A stretch of 64,000 bases of DNA from Angomonas deanei (lineage: Eukaryota; Euglenozoa; Kinetoplastea; Trypanosomatida; Trypanosomatidae): positions 1,054,001 to 1,118,000 of the forward strand of contig LR877149.1 of the NCBI GenBank assembly GCA_903995115.1, in the 5' to 3' direction. Under the pieces are notes generated by a model. The model saw only the letters and a program-made list of their open reading frames with translations. It was not told where the DNA came from and made no database searches. Made by a program: the position numbers and the translations under genes. How positions within the stretch are numbered: the first letter of the stretch is position 1; the number at the start of each line of letters is the position of its first letter. Positions 18,896 to 29,154 of this stretch are shown one piece after another.

Positions 18896-21406
18896 ATGTT
18901 ATTAGATGCTTACGCAAATGGCACGGAGCAGAATGGCTTCCCTGCCGTTTCGGTGGCGAGTGGAGTGTTCGCCAAGTCGTGTGCGCACACTGTTAGAGGA
19001 AAACCATTGTGGGAGCGTTGCTGTGTGTCTCCTGAGTTGGAGGTGCACTTTTACACCAGCGCCTCCATTTCGGTGCTAGAAAAAAGTGGAATAAAGGGAA
19101 GCAGTAAAACGCCGTCCTACTTTGTGCTAGCGTGCGAAAATAGAAAAGAGTTGTCCCAAACGGAATTGAACCTGCCGCTTTCGCCGAAAGTGGTATACTC
19201 TTACGCCTGTAGCGCGCACTCCGGCGAGAGCAGCCCACCGTCCGTGACGAGTGTACTCCCAACGATCGTTCTGCTCCTTCAGGCGGGGGTCTGTGGGTCC
19301 ACGTTCACGTTAGTATTGCGACCGTTTGAAGCGACAAGGAAGAGTGGCAAGTCTCTGGGCTACCGCGGATATCTCAACGAGACGGTCGCGTCTGCCAGGA
19401 TAGCTGTTGTTTCCCCATGTGGTAACTGTGTCGTACTGCTCAAGGAACAGTTTGAGCAAGTCGGGGATGACAGCTGCTGCGCCAGTGGCACCTACCTGGA
19501 GACCAGTGATATACTCGATGTAGATGCAAACTCTCTTAACGCACCGCGACGAGTAAAGCTGACGGTTCAGTTCCCCCCAACAGTCTCCAAAAAAGCATTC
19601 CGTCGTTTGTTGGATAGCTCCATTCAACAGGCCTATTTTGTGGTGGCGGACGAAAACCGTACGAGGGATCCTCAACTGCGATTGTCGTCCCTGGAACTTC
19701 GCGTGTTGACCACCAAGTGGGCGTTCACCTTTGGACTTTACGAAAAGGAAAACTTCACCAAACGCAATGGCATTCAGTCCTGTTGTGATCGACCTTTGAG
19801 GTTAAAGAAGTGCGGCGCTGAAAAGGGCAATACAATCTCCTTGTTTAATTTCTCGGACCGTTGGAATGTTTCTCGGTTTTATTTGGACCGATGCGAGCCG
19901 AAAAAGGAGTCAGAGGGTCATTCCGCTGCTTCCGGTTGGACGGCGCTGGCGAAAAACTCCATTGGCAATATTTTATTGTTGTGTGGGTCGGCGGACACTG
20001 GCGTCGTGGTGACGCTGCCACGCACGTCCGATTCCACCCACTTCCAATCGACGGAAATTCTATTTCCGTTTAGCGGAGAGATTCACGATGCGACTTTTGT
20101 CGAGGACAGCGTCTGTAGCGGATTTTTACTGGCAGTGCGGAGTAGACCAGCCGCCTCGCTAAATCCGTCTCGCAGCAAGACGGCGGGAGATGCAACAGGG
20201 CTACAGTTGTGGTTCTCTCCGATTGGGGCGAGTAGCTTTTACCGTCTAAGCTTTCTGTCCCTTCGCCGTTGGGGAAATACAGCGTCCTTTTTCTCGGTCA
20301 ACTCCTCTTTTTCCTTTCGTGCGTGCGGTGCAAAAGACGACAGTGGGACGCACGGTCAGCACGAAATTAAGCTGTGTAGTTCCACCTCCACCGTCACGCT
20401 AAACTGTGTCTTTAACCTCCCGCAGTCCCCCGTGCAGCTGAACGCCCCCGTCTCCCTAGAGATCCATACCTTGGTCGAGCAATGTACATTTCTCTTTTAC
20501 GCCCAGCGTTTTCCTCTTTTTTGGGTGGAAAACGATGGGGAAGCAAAGTCCCTCCAGCAAGTGGAGGGATGCACGGAGGAGAATGAGAGGTGTATTCGGA
20601 TGGAGGGGCTCTGTAGGCGGTTCGGGGAAATGGAAATTGGCGAGGACGCGGTGTTTCTCCAGTCGGTGTATGAGTATTTGACCAGCACCGCGTTGAGTGA
20701 GGAAGTGTATTCTCCAGTGGCGGCGGAATCGCCGTTTCCCTCCTTTTTCGCTGGTTTCTGGAACGCCATGAGCAGCGTTGGTCTGGCCTCCTGCCGCCTC
20801 TCGGTAAGTCGAGTAAAGCTGTTATTTAATGCGACCAAGACCATGAAAGACATGATTGTGTTTATGCAGTTGCACTGTAGCGACTCTGTCCTCTCCGAGA
20901 GTCTGTCACACGTTCAAAAGTTCATCAATGAGAGTGGGATCGCGCGAGGTAGTGTGTGGCACATGTTTGTGCAGGCGTTGATCGATACGGCGTCGACGAG
21001 TCTCGTTAGAAACGAGTATGTACAGTCCCTGACGCCACACTTTAGCCGCCGCATGATGCTCCTACTGCGAAACGCCAGGAGCTTACTGGAAGAGGAAGAA
21101 AAGAAGAGCTCGGTCTGTATGGGCGACGTGCGGGTGCCACTGTTAACATTAAATGCACATGAGAATAAGTCGAAGCCCATTGAGGAAGTACGGCGGTTCG
21201 TCGCGAACGGCTTCCGCGGAGACAACCCAATCTCTGTTCTCGATGTGTACTGGGCTTCCCGCCGGCTGTTCCTGGAGGAGTCACCTCAGGCCGCTGTGGA
21301 GCTGCTGCAGCAGTTCAGCCGCTCCGGCTCTTGCTCGGATACTCTAGTCCAACTGCAGTCGTTCTACGAGTCTATTATAGATAAACTAAGATTAATACAT
21401 GCCTAG
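18896..21406 (+). CDS. Large unrecognised protein
   Basis: An 836-residue protein without a family I can name. The first 550 residues are mostly beta-type with many Ser and Cys (for example SARIAVVSPCGNCVVLLKEQ and NSIGNILLLCGSADTGVVVTLPR), which could be a beta-propeller. The last 280 residues are helical (RVKLLFNATKTMKDMIVFMQ, SRRMMLLLRNARSLLEEEEK, SPQAAVELLQQFSRSG). A propeller followed by a helical solenoid is the layout of some nucleoporins and coat proteins. This is only a structural impression. No signal peptide or membrane segment is seen. If the acceptor AG directly before the ATG is used, translation might instead begin at a later Met. Confidence 0.55.
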   Translation: MLLDAYANGTEQNGFPAVSVASGVFAKSCAHTVRGKPLWERCCVSPELEVHFYTSASISVLEKSGIKGSSKTPSYFVLACENRKELSQTELNLPLSPKVVYSYACSAHSGESSPPSVTSVLPTIVLLLQAGVCGSTFTLVLRPFEATRKSGKSLGYRGYLNETVASARIAVVSPCGNCVVLLKEQFEQVGDDSCCASGTYLETSDILDVDANSLNAPRRVKLTVQFPPTVSKKAFRRLLDSSIQQAYFVVADENRTRDPQLRLSSLELRVLTTKWAFTFGLYEKENFTKRNGIQSCCDRPLRLKKCGAEKGNTISLFNFSDRWNVSRFYLDRCEPKKESEGHSAASGWTALAKNSIGNILLLCGSADTGVVVTLPRTSDSTHFQSTEILFPFSGEIHDATFVEDSVCSGFLLAVRSRPAASLNPSRSKTAGDATGLQLWFSPIGASSFYRLSFLSLRRWGNTASFFSVNSSFSFRACGAKDDSGTHGQHEIKLCSSTSTVTLNCVFNLPQSPVQLNAPVSLEIHTLVEQCTFLFYAQRFPLFWVENDGEAKSLQQVEGCTEENERCIRMEGLCRRFGEMEIGEDAVFLQSVYEYLTSTALSEEVYSPVAAESPFPSFFAGFWNAMSSVGLASCRLSVSRVKLLFNATKTMKDMIVFMQLHCSDSVLSESLSHVQKFINESGIARGSVWHMFVQALIDTASTSLVRNEYVQSLTPHFSRRMMLLLRNARSLLEEEEKKSSVCMGDVRVPLLTLNAHENKSKPIEEVRRFVANGFRGDNPISVLDVYWASRRLFLEESPQAAVELLQQFSRSGSCSDTLVQLQSFYESIIDKLRLIHA

Positions 21407-21561
21407 AATACTATAGATTATTATTTTATACAAATGATCCTATTTTTGTAATAACGATGATTTACCATGGTTCTATTGATTGGGTTTCGTCGCTCACCAC
21501 CGTCTCAATATTCTCTCTCTTCCCCTCTCTCCTGTAGGAACAGCGTCTCCTAGCCGTCAGC

Positions 21562-22851
21562 ATGACCTCTGTTGTCGTCCAAAATGCCGAGTCGGGCAGA
21601 AAGTTGGAACTCGCGTGGGCCCCCATAACGGAAGAAATGTGCGATAGTATTTGCCAAATTATTGTCAACGGAGATGAACGATTAGAGGTGGTGGACTTGC
21701 GGGATAACCAACTAGGGCCCGAGAAGACGCAGCAAATCTGTCGTTGTTTAGAATCCTCTCCCTGCACTAACGTGTTTCTGCGTTACAATGACATTGGGAA
21801 AGAGGGGTGTGATGCACTCGCTGTCGTGGCGACGACGAGCCCGTATCTGAAGAAAATAGACATACAGGGAAATAACTTGGGATCCTCTGCGGTCAAAAAG
21901 TTGCTGCGATCCATTGCGTCGTCCATCACCGTCACCTCCCTGGGAATGAGTGAAAACAAGGTGGGCCCCGATGGTGCGGTGCTCCTGCAAAAAGCGTTAG
22001 AAAAGAATACGTACCTCACCTACTTGGACCTCTCCATGAATGAGATTGGGTCTTCCGGTGGGGAGTGTATCGCGGAGGTCCTTGCGATTCCCACTTCCCT
22101 CCTCAGCACACTGTTGCTATACGGGAACTACCTGGGCAGCAGCGGGGTGAGCTTCATTTGCGATGCCATGAGGGGGAATAGGGAGCTGAAGCGGCTTCAC
22201 TTGGGGAACAATAACGCGACGGACGAGTCGTGCCAAAAGATTGGTGAAATGCTCAAAAGTAACAAGAGCCTGGAAATGTTAGACCTGCGACTGAACAACA
22301 TTAGTGTAGGGGGCATGAAGGAGATTTGTAAAGGGCTAGAGCAGAACCAAACCCTCCGAGAAATCATCCTTTCTGGTAATCCACTAGGCCCGATTGGGGC
22401 AGATGAGTTGTCCAAGTGCCTTTGTAAACATCAGAGAAGTGCGCTGACCACGGTAGACCTCAGTTCGTGCAACCTGGGGACCACCGGCGGGGCGCGCATT
22501 GCGGTGCTGCTTCGGTCCTCCAACTCGATCCGGGAACTCAACCTCTCCGACAACTCGCTCGATGACGAGTCGGCCATCGCCCTTGCCAGTGGCATGAAGT
22601 TCTCCGTGTCGCTCACCACAGCGGACCTTTCGTGCAATGATATTGGAGAAGAAGGGGCGTCCCACCTGGTGGAGGCCATTAACGAGAATATCAACATTCT
22701 CTCCGTGACGATACACGGCAACAAGGTGCACCGCATTGTACAGAATAAGTTGGAGAACTTGATTGAAGAGCGGCTTTCCGCTAACCGGACCGAAAGCACA
22801 AAGCGGTTAACCGATTTGAAAAAGAAGATGGCACGCACGGCGGATAGCTGA
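21562..22851 (+). CDS. Leucine-rich repeat protein, ribonuclease-inhibitor type
   Basis: A 429-residue protein made almost wholly of about 28-residue leucine-rich repeats of the RNI kind. Repeat consensus lines are plain: LEVVDLRDNQLGPEKTQQIC, LKKIDIQGNNLGSSAVKKLL, LTYLDLSMNEIGSSGGECIA, LKRLHLGNNNATDESCQKIG, LEMLDLRLNNISVGGMKEIC, IRELNLSDNSLDDESAIALA, LTTADLSCNDIGEEGASHLV. The end is a short basic coiled segment. RNI repeats form horseshoe scaffolds that bind proteins. No NACHT, kinase or F-box domain accompanies them. The specific role is unknown; many kinetoplastid LRR proteins of this type are flagellar or cytoskeletal. Confidence 0.8.
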   Translation: MTSVVVQNAESGRKLELAWAPITEEMCDSICQIIVNGDERLEVVDLRDNQLGPEKTQQICRCLESSPCTNVFLRYNDIGKEGCDALAVVATTSPYLKKIDIQGNNLGSSAVKKLLRSIASSITVTSLGMSENKVGPDGAVLLQKALEKNTYLTYLDLSMNEIGSSGGECIAEVLAIPTSLLSTLLLYGNYLGSSGVSFICDAMRGNRELKRLHLGNNNATDESCQKIGEMLKSNKSLEMLDLRLNNISVGGMKEICKGLEQNQTLREIILSGNPLGPIGADELSKCLCKHQRSALTTVDLSSCNLGTTGGARIAVLLRSSNSIRELNLSDNSLDDESAIALASGMKFSVSLTTADLSCNDIGEEGASHLVEAINENINILSVTIHGNKVHRIVQNKLENLIEERLSANRTESTKRLTDLKKKMARTADS

Positions 22852-23066
22852 GAGCCTCTTCTGTGATGGATGTAAATGGAATCGCCCGCACACGAATTAG
22901 ACGATTTTGTTTCTGGTCATGTCTATACCGAGATTTCCTTTTCGTTCTTTGTGTGCTTTTGTCATTCCCTGCACACTTTCTTTTCTTTCCTTCATTTCTC
23001 CATTTTTTCTACGAAAGCTTTTACGAATTTGGTGTACTTTAGTATTGGTTGGTTGGCTTTGGCGCC

Positions 23067-24347
23067 ATGAGAGATACATCGAACGCATCCTTCGAGAAGG
23101 ATGTGGAGCAGGCCGTACGACAGAGCAAGAAGAGTAGAAGTCCAAACGGCAAACCCGGACAGGGTCACGTTAGTTCGAAAGAAGAGAAGAGTAGGCAGGC
23201 AAGCATGAAGAAAAAAGTGCGGTCTATCGTGGAAAAGGCAGAGGAGCAGGACGAGGATACCAGCGACCTCTTCTCAGACTTTAAGCTGCTAAGAAAGCTT
23301 CGCACCCTGCTGCGGTTCTTATCGCCTTCCCGTCAAGAAATAGAGCAGAAACTCACCATTCTGCGTGATTTACAGACGGCGCTGGGTAAAATGTATCTTA
23401 CGGTAGAGGTATACGGTAGCTTGCGCACCGGTTTGTTAGTCCCCACCAGTGATATTGACTGTGTGATGAAGATTGAGGACAAGTCAAAAGTCGCCTACAT
23501 TTTGCAGCGGGTTGCGTACTGTTGTGGAAAGTACAAGGGCGTCCAGACGGCCCGGGAGTCCAAGCAAGCTTTTGCTGGCGGCGTTCGCTTCATTGGTAAC
23601 GTCCTCCGGGGCAGCGGGGTGTTCCGTCAGGTCACCTGCATTGCGCACGCCAAAGTGCCGATTGTGAAGTGCGTCCACCGTGGGGACTCGATCAAGGTTG
23701 ACCTGTCGTTTGAGGAGGACGGGTGTGAAAGCTCCGATTTTCTTTGTGCGCAGTTTCAGAAGGAAAAGTTCCGTCTAGCGAGGGGACTCATTATTTTAGT
23801 GAAGTCCCTCCTGGCGAACTTCTCTCTCGACGACCCCAGCGTGGGTGGTCTGGGCTCCTTTCCCACTTCCATCCTAGTGCTGTATTACCTGCGGGCCGTC
23901 GTCCACGAACACTACCCGGTAGAGCTGCGTGATAATATGGCGGTCATTTTTGTTGGTTTCCTAAAGTACTACGGCAACGAGCAGTTCGACTACCGTCGCG
24001 AGTGTATCAACTTTAGAGAGGGCAAGACGTTCACGAAGGCTCCGTCGTCGGACTTGTACATTGAGAACCCGGTGAAGCCTGGCACCAACTGCTCCAGGTC
24101 CGCCACGCTGTACGCGTCGAAGGTGGTGCCCAAGTTCTCGGAGGCGGCGGATGACTTTTCAGTGTTGTTAGAACAGGACGTGAAGGACAGACAGGTGGAA
24201 AGTGTTCTGGAGGAATATTTCGGCCGGTGTATTCCACAAGTCTCTCATTGGGACCAAGTGGAGCGGAGGGCAGAGAATAAGCCACTCGTCCCACAGCATC
24301 AGTGGGACCCCAAAACCAACGTGTACATTGGCGGAGTGCTCGATTAA
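23067..24347 (+). CDS. Non-canonical nuclear poly(A) polymerase of the TRF4/ncPAP1 type
   Basis: A nucleotidyltransferase of the pol-beta superfamily, 426 residues. The catalytic pattern is VYGSLRTGLLVPTSDIDC, with G117-S118 and metal-binding D129 and D131. The third carboxylate is D212 in IKVDLSF. The central-domain block VGGLGSFPTSILVLYYLR matches TRF4/5 'GGL.SY.L.LM...FL', and the PAP-associated region ENPVKPGTNCSRSATL follows. The N-terminal 75 residues are charged and contain basic nuclear-type patches. TRF4 enzymes add short poly(A) tails for RNA surveillance in TRAMP; trypanosome ncPAP1 does this with MTR4. Its compact form without editing-type insertions argues against the mitochondrial TUTases. 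The start is the ATG at 23067. Confidence 0.75.
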   Translation: MRDTSNASFEKDVEQAVRQSKKSRSPNGKPGQGHVSSKEEKSRQASMKKKVRSIVEKAEEQDEDTSDLFSDFKLLRKLRTLLRFLSPSRQEIEQKLTILRDLQTALGKMYLTVEVYGSLRTGLLVPTSDIDCVMKIEDKSKVAYILQRVAYCCGKYKGVQTARESKQAFAGGVRFIGNVLRGSGVFRQVTCIAHAKVPIVKCVHRGDSIKVDLSFEEDGCESSDFLCAQFQKEKFRLARGLIILVKSLLANFSLDDPSVGGLGSFPTSILVLYYLRAVVHEHYPVELRDNMAVIFVGFLKYYGNEQFDYRRECINFREGKTFTKAPSSDLYIENPVKPGTNCSRSATLYASKVVPKFSEAADDFSVLLEQDVKDRQVESVLEEYFGRCIPQVSHWDQVERRAENKPLVPQHQWDPKTNVYIGGVLD

Positions 24348-24452
24348 TTTTTTTTTCGTTACCATTTTTTGTATAAATCCGATTAATAAGTAGAATACAG
24401 CTTTTAGTTTATCGACAATTCTTTTTTGAGGAGCTCACGTCATTTTAGTGCC

Positions 24453-25454
24453 ATGGAAGGAGGGCACCAATCATCATTTTCTCCCTCTCCCCTCTTCTTA
24501 AAGGGAATGTTTGGTGAGTTAATCTGCGGTCCGCCGGGCAGCGGAAAGACCACCTACTGTGAAGGAAAGCGACAGTTTCTCAGTGTGTATGATCCGTGCC
24601 GGCCGGTGATCATGGTCAACTTTGACCCCGCCAACGAGAGTGTCTTCCCCTACCCCTGTGACGTGGATATTCGCGACGTGGTGTGCCTCGAAAAGGTGAT
24701 GGAGGAGGAAAATTTGGGTCCGAATGGTTCCTATTTGTTTTGTGCAGAGGTGATTGGCCAACGCGTGGATTGGGTCGTGGGTCAGATAGAATCCGCCGTG
24801 GAGAGACGGATTGAGGAGGTCTACGCCACCGCGGGCCCATCTCCTACGGTGAAGGCGCCGTACCTCCTGATTGACTGCCCGGGGCAGGTGGAGTTTTACA
24901 TCAACTCCGATGCGCTGCATGTGTTTATTTCAAAAGTGCAGAAGAGAGTGCAGTGCTCCCTCTGTACGGTTCATCTGGTAGATGCCGCCATCGCCACCCG
25001 AGACATACCGAGCTATGTGTCGTCGTGTGTGCTGGCCCTCACCACCATGATCGACCACGAGCTACCGCACATCAATCTACTCACCAAGTGGGACACCGTG
25101 GAGAATACGGAGGGCGTGGAGAGTGAGTTTGAAATATTCCTATCGGGATCCAACTTTAGCGACGAGGACTTTGAGCGGGTGTGGGTGAAGCAAATAAAGA
25201 AGAAGCGATATGAGCAGTACGTCGCCGCACAGTGTCTGCCCTCCGACAAGGCAGCAGCGTACTTGAAAAAACCAGAGGATCTGCCAGTGGACCTAGAAAA
25301 AGAGTGTGGTACTCTGTATAAGCACACGAAGGCGCTGATGGGTGTCGTGGAGGGATATGGTATTGTTGGCTTTCTTCCGCTGGCGATCCAGTCGGAGAAT
25401 ATGATGCTAAAGGTGACGAGAGAGATTGATGGTGCGTTGGGCAACTTTGTATAG
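24453..25454 (+). CDS. GPN2: GPN-loop GTPase 2
   Basis: A GPN-loop GTPase of 333 residues, a family needed for nuclear delivery and assembly of RNA polymerases. It shows a P-loop GPPGSGKTT (26-34), the Gly-Pro-Asn loop at 89-91 (ENLGPNGSYLFCAE), the switch DCPGQVEFY, and the base-recognition motif LLTKWDT. The C-terminal block YGIVGFLPLAIQ matches GPN2 'F.PL...D..S...L...ID.A.GY'. Length and blocks suit GPN2 better than GPN1, which is longer with an acidic tail, or GPN3. The ATG at 24453 is preferred; nine open codons upstream contain no ATG. Confidence 0.85.
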   Translation: MEGGHQSSFSPSPLFLKGMFGELICGPPGSGKTTYCEGKRQFLSVYDPCRPVIMVNFDPANESVFPYPCDVDIRDVVCLEKVMEEENLGPNGSYLFCAEVIGQRVDWVVGQIESAVERRIEEVYATAGPSPTVKAPYLLIDCPGQVEFYINSDALHVFISKVQKRVQCSLCTVHLVDAAIATRDIPSYVSSCVLALTTMIDHELPHINLLTKWDTVENTEGVESEFEIFLSGSNFSDEDFERVWVKQIKKKRYEQYVAAQCLPSDKAAAYLKKPEDLPVDLEKECGTLYKHTKALMGVVEGYGIVGFLPLAIQSENMMLKVTREIDGALGNFV

Positions 25455-25596
25455 TATATAGGCCGCCTAAGGGGCAAGTATTTTGTGGTGCTTTGTATGG
25501 GTCTCTTCTATTGGTGGGTGCATTTCGGTCTACTACCAAGATTTACGTGTTTAATACATCCTTTTTTTCCCCATCACCTTTTCGAAGAAGAAGAAA

Positions 25597-28332
25597 ATGG
25601 AGGTGTTACTCTCTGTATTGAAATCATCCACTAGCAATGACGAACGCAAAAGTGCCACGGCTGAACTTGCCGCGTATCAGGAGAGGGATCCGGCTTCGTT
25701 TCTCGAGTATACATTTGGGATAGTGTCTTCCCGAGAAAGCTCAGTGGATGACCGGTTCTTTGTTTGTAGCATTGTGCGACAGTTTGTGAATGAGATGTGG
25801 CGCAACGTGGAAAAACAAACCCAAAGCCGGTTTATCCAACTCTACGCCTCTCTTCTGACGACGGAACTGATGCCGTTGGAGCGTTTAACACGAAGTATTG
25901 CCGGTGTCGTGGGTGCCATGGCGCGACGTGGAAACAACAAGGCCCAGCCGGGAATGCTCCCCGAAAACGTACAGCTGGTGATGCAAACGTATCTGTCGTC
26001 CCTGACACCACTGATGCCGTTTAGTGAAGCCAATGCGCCCGCGATAGAACAGGTGCTCCTATCGATTCACTTATTCATCAAGGAGATGGAAGGCAAATTG
26101 GTTGGTAAGGTGTTCGACACGCTGTGTGCCATGATGGTGGACCCTCTGTCGCAGCTGTTCGCCAGTGTTGCCTCCTTCTCTCTAGCTTCCTGCGCCAAGG
26201 TCCACTTATACCTGCTCAAGTGTTCGCTTCGTGTGTTCGGGAAAGGTGTATTTAATGCCGAGTTTTACGGTTTTCTGTTGAATTTTGGCTGGCACCTGTT
26301 CAACCGTGCGGACAACACCTTTCAGGGAGCCGACCGCTTGTTCCATTACACCCTGAAAATATTCCTTAGCGTGGTCCGTAGTTTTCCCTCGCAGCTCGTT
26401 CAGTTGGGAACGGCTTTTATGATTCAGCCTACCCCGTCGGAGGTCGGTGGTGGACAATCGCTGCTGGGCCTACTGTGTTGCTTTTTAGAGTCTCCTCGGT
26501 TTAGGGCCAACAAGGCGGAGCAGTTTGCTCTCACGATTGCGACGACTCTTTACCAGTGCGAAGACGGGGATGCATTTATCGGAGAGTGTCTCCGGCTCTT
26601 TGCCACGTCCCCTCTTCTGGACCGTCTGCTGTCGTGCATCGTGGTAACCTACTTTCCCGATCCCGTGGATGACGAAAAGTTGCAGGAGTGGGAGGCGGAA
26701 CCCGAAAAGGCGTTAGAAGATCTGGATACAGGGTACGACAATGAGGAGTCTCCGGTATACTGCGCGGAACAGCTGTTTCTCGCCATGACGGGGTCCACGT
26801 ACACCTCGGAGCGCTGCTCGAGCAAGTTTTGGGGTCTGTTTAGCGAATTGCTCTCCCACAACGATGACCGCTCCATCACGGCGGCGCTTCATGCCATTGG
26901 CGTGGGCTACTACACGTTATCGTCCACGTCGGACAACTCTGGTTATCTTACCTTCTTGGACACCCACTTGCTGCCGTTGCTCAAGGACAGCGCAGACCCC
27001 ACGAAACCAAAGGCAAGTGTGTTTGTGTACCGACGGGTGGTGTGGGTGATTGGGATGTGGTGCGAGTCCGTGCTGGACTTGGCACATCGTCAACTGGTGC
27101 ACCGCTACCTGGAGGCGTTTATTCACATCCAAACCAACAATGCCCTCGTTCTCACTTCATTGAGGTCGGTGGAAAACTTTATTTCGGACAATAACTTTAC
27201 GCTAGAAGAATTGACACCAACGTCGGTAGACACCGTGCTGGCCACGATTGAGCGCGCACTGACGGTGCTCAAGAGTCCCTCCTCTGTGAAACAGCTAGCG
27301 GCCATTGTGTATCTGCTGGTGGAGAAGGGCGCCATCTGCTTGAACGGAGAGGTGATTCTTCGCTTGTTTTCACCGGTTGCCGTCCAGTTTGTCAGTGATT
27401 ACGAACGAAGCGTCGCGATGGATGCCGAAACAGAGGTCAACATTGGGACGTTGGAAAGCTTGCTGGAATGTTTGAGCAGCGGTGTGAAGGTGGCCTCGGA
27501 TGAGTCTGCCTTTTGGCCCTTGTTGGACGCCCTCATTATTCCCTGCACGGCCCCCGAACGGGTGCTTGCGCCGTGGGTCGAGGATAGCGCGTGGGAGTTA
27601 CTCCTCCAAATGTGCAAGTTTTCTGTAACCTACGCGGAAGTCTCGGAGCGTGCCTTTCAGTGGTGCCTCCGCAACGCAGAACGCGACTTTGAGGCGCTCC
27701 CAACCACCACACGATGTGTGGCGGCTCTCCTCTTGCTGCGAGGGGCTGTGGTGCCTTTCGACCAGGAGGCCACCCTTACCAACTGGCTCCAAACCATCGT
27801 CTTGTCCACCTCGCCAGAGCTGTCGGAGGCTTGCTTTTTAGTGTCCTCCGTTTCGCTGCTGATGGACGTTGGACGGTGGCAGTCCCTCGTGCTTTCCTTT
27901 TGTTTTGGTACACTGGTACAAGGGGAATCACAGGAAAAGGACTATTCCGGACCGGTCGCCCTGTTGGCCTTCTTTGCCGTCTCGCGTAGTGTCATGCCGC
28001 CGGGTGTTTTAGAGCAGGTAAATGGGAGTACGCTGCTGGAACAACTCGTGCTGCTCTTGGATGTCACCCCCAACCAGTTGTCCTGCCGTTGCATTTTGTA
28101 TCTACTCCAAAGTGTGTCCCAGAGTGTCCCCGTTAGCGAGGAAGACGCCCGCATGGTGAGGAGTGCACTGGAGAACAGTTTAGCCATGCACGAGGGAGAG
28201 GACCGCGCCTTTGAGGAATTGCTGCTTGAAATCATTGGGGAGCAGTGTACGGCGGTCAATACAGCGCATTATGGGCGACTACTGGCACTGTTTGATCCCC
28301 TGAAGGACACACTGCAACTTCGAGGGCAATGA
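25597..28332 (+). CDS. Importin-beta family karyopherin
   Basis: A 911-residue alpha-solenoid transport receptor. The first 120 residues form HEAT-type helices like an importin-beta N-terminal domain (ERKSATAELAAYQERDPASF, then VDDRFFVCSIVRQFVNEMW). A central block, DDEKLQEWEAEPEKALEDLD followed by SPVYCAEQLFLAM, corresponds to the 'W..DPE.F...E......R..A..L' segment of importin-7/8/11-like receptors and best resembles importin-11/Kap120. The rest is repetitive helix pairs. Such receptors bind RanGTP and carry cargo through the nuclear pore. The cargo is unknown, and exact orthology is not settled. The ATG at 25597 directly follows a purine run after a pyrimidine-rich acceptor region. Confidence 0.7.
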   Translation: MEVLLSVLKSSTSNDERKSATAELAAYQERDPASFLEYTFGIVSSRESSVDDRFFVCSIVRQFVNEMWRNVEKQTQSRFIQLYASLLTTELMPLERLTRSIAGVVGAMARRGNNKAQPGMLPENVQLVMQTYLSSLTPLMPFSEANAPAIEQVLLSIHLFIKEMEGKLVGKVFDTLCAMMVDPLSQLFASVASFSLASCAKVHLYLLKCSLRVFGKGVFNAEFYGFLLNFGWHLFNRADNTFQGADRLFHYTLKIFLSVVRSFPSQLVQLGTAFMIQPTPSEVGGGQSLLGLLCCFLESPRFRANKAEQFALTIATTLYQCEDGDAFIGECLRLFATSPLLDRLLSCIVVTYFPDPVDDEKLQEWEAEPEKALEDLDTGYDNEESPVYCAEQLFLAMTGSTYTSERCSSKFWGLFSELLSHNDDRSITAALHAIGVGYYTLSSTSDNSGYLTFLDTHLLPLLKDSADPTKPKASVFVYRRVVWVIGMWCESVLDLAHRQLVHRYLEAFIHIQTNNALVLTSLRSVENFISDNNFTLEELTPTSVDTVLATIERALTVLKSPSSVKQLAAIVYLLVEKGAICLNGEVILRLFSPVAVQFVSDYERSVAMDAETEVNIGTLESLLECLSSGVKVASDESAFWPLLDALIIPCTAPERVLAPWVEDSAWELLLQMCKFSVTYAEVSERAFQWCLRNAERDFEALPTTTRCVAALLLLRGAVVPFDQEATLTNWLQTIVLSTSPELSEACFLVSSVSLLMDVGRWQSLVLSFCFGTLVQGESQEKDYSGPVALLAFFAVSRSVMPPGVLEQVNGSTLLEQLVLLLDVTPNQLSCRCILYLLQSVSQSVPVSEEDARMVRSALENSLAMHEGEDRAFEELLLEIIGEQCTAVNTAHYGRLLALFDPLKDTLQLRGQ

Positions 28333-28485
28333 TGCCGCAGTAGGGTACGTGTGGGGGCGTAGGACTCTTATATAGCTATCTAAACACAACTAATGCTAAA
28401 GTTTAATGATTCACTTTCCGTAATTTCACCGTATTTTGGGTGCCTTCTCTTTTCGCCATGTGATTGCTCTTCGCATCAACCTCTC

Positions 28486-28519
28486 TCTCTCTTCTTTTTT
28501 TTCTTTTCTCCATTTTTAG
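28486..28519 (+). promoter_or_regulatory. Probable trans-splice acceptor of ATP synthase c gene
   Basis: A strong C/T tract ends in TTTTTAG at 28519, 34 bases before the ATG at 28554. Confidence 0.5.
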
Positions 28520-28553
28520 AATACCACGTTTTATATACCACACCTCTAAGAAA

Positions 28554-28868
28554 ATGATGCGCCGTGTTATCGCTCAGCCCGCCCGCCGCGTGGCCGCTGC
28601 CTCCACCGCTTTGGTTGCCTCTCGTCAGGCCTCTACTGTGGCCATCTCTGTGCAGGGTCTTCACTACGTGGGTACTGGTCTCGCCGCTATTGCCCTCGCT
28701 GGTGTTGGTATGGGTATTGGTACCATCTTCGGTTCCCTCCTCGTCGCCTGCGCTCGTCAGCCCAACCTTACCAAGATGCTCTTCAACTACGCCATTCTCG
28801 GTTTCGCCCTGACGGAGGCTATCGGCCTGTTCGCTCTTATGCTTGCCTTCCTCATGCTCTTCTCTTAG
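28554..28868 (+). CDS. Mitochondrial ATP synthase subunit c
   Basis: The proteolipid of the FO rotor ring, nuclear encoded as in other kinetoplastids. Starting at the ATG at 28554 (a second ATG follows at once), residues 1-27 form an Arg/Ala/Ser-rich presequence. The mature part has two membrane helices: a Gly-rich first helix ([20 protein letters not shown]), the polar RQP loop (68-70), and a second helix with the proton-binding Glu at 88 in [10 protein letters not shown]. Codon use is strongly biased, as expected for a very abundant protein. Trypanosomes have several copies differing only in presequence; only one is seen here. The next gene encodes a TMEM242-like protein, of interest because TMEM242 assists c-ring assembly in mammals. 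Confidence 0.95.
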   Translation: MMRRVIAQPARRVAAASTALVASRQASTVAISVQGLHYVGTGLAAIALAGVGMGIGTIFGSLLVACARQPNLTKMLFNYAILGFALTEAIGLFALMLAFLMLFS

Positions 28869-29154
28869 AGTGTGTGAGGACATGTGCATTCAAGCGAAAC
28901 GGTTTGAATCTAGGGAAACTCTTTTTTCTTTTCTTTTGTTAATGTAGGGAAGGTTTTTAGGGCAAAAAAAAAAAAAAGCATAGGTACGTTAGTATTTGTG
29001 TATTAGGAAATCGTAGTATGTTTTTTTTGTTGTTTTTGGTGTACCTTTGTTTTACTGCGTGTTGGAGTTGTTTTCATTTCCTATTTGACCTTTTAAAACT
29101 TTCCCATCTCTCTCCTACACACATTGCTTGACAAAAAGCACAGCTAGAGGTGAA

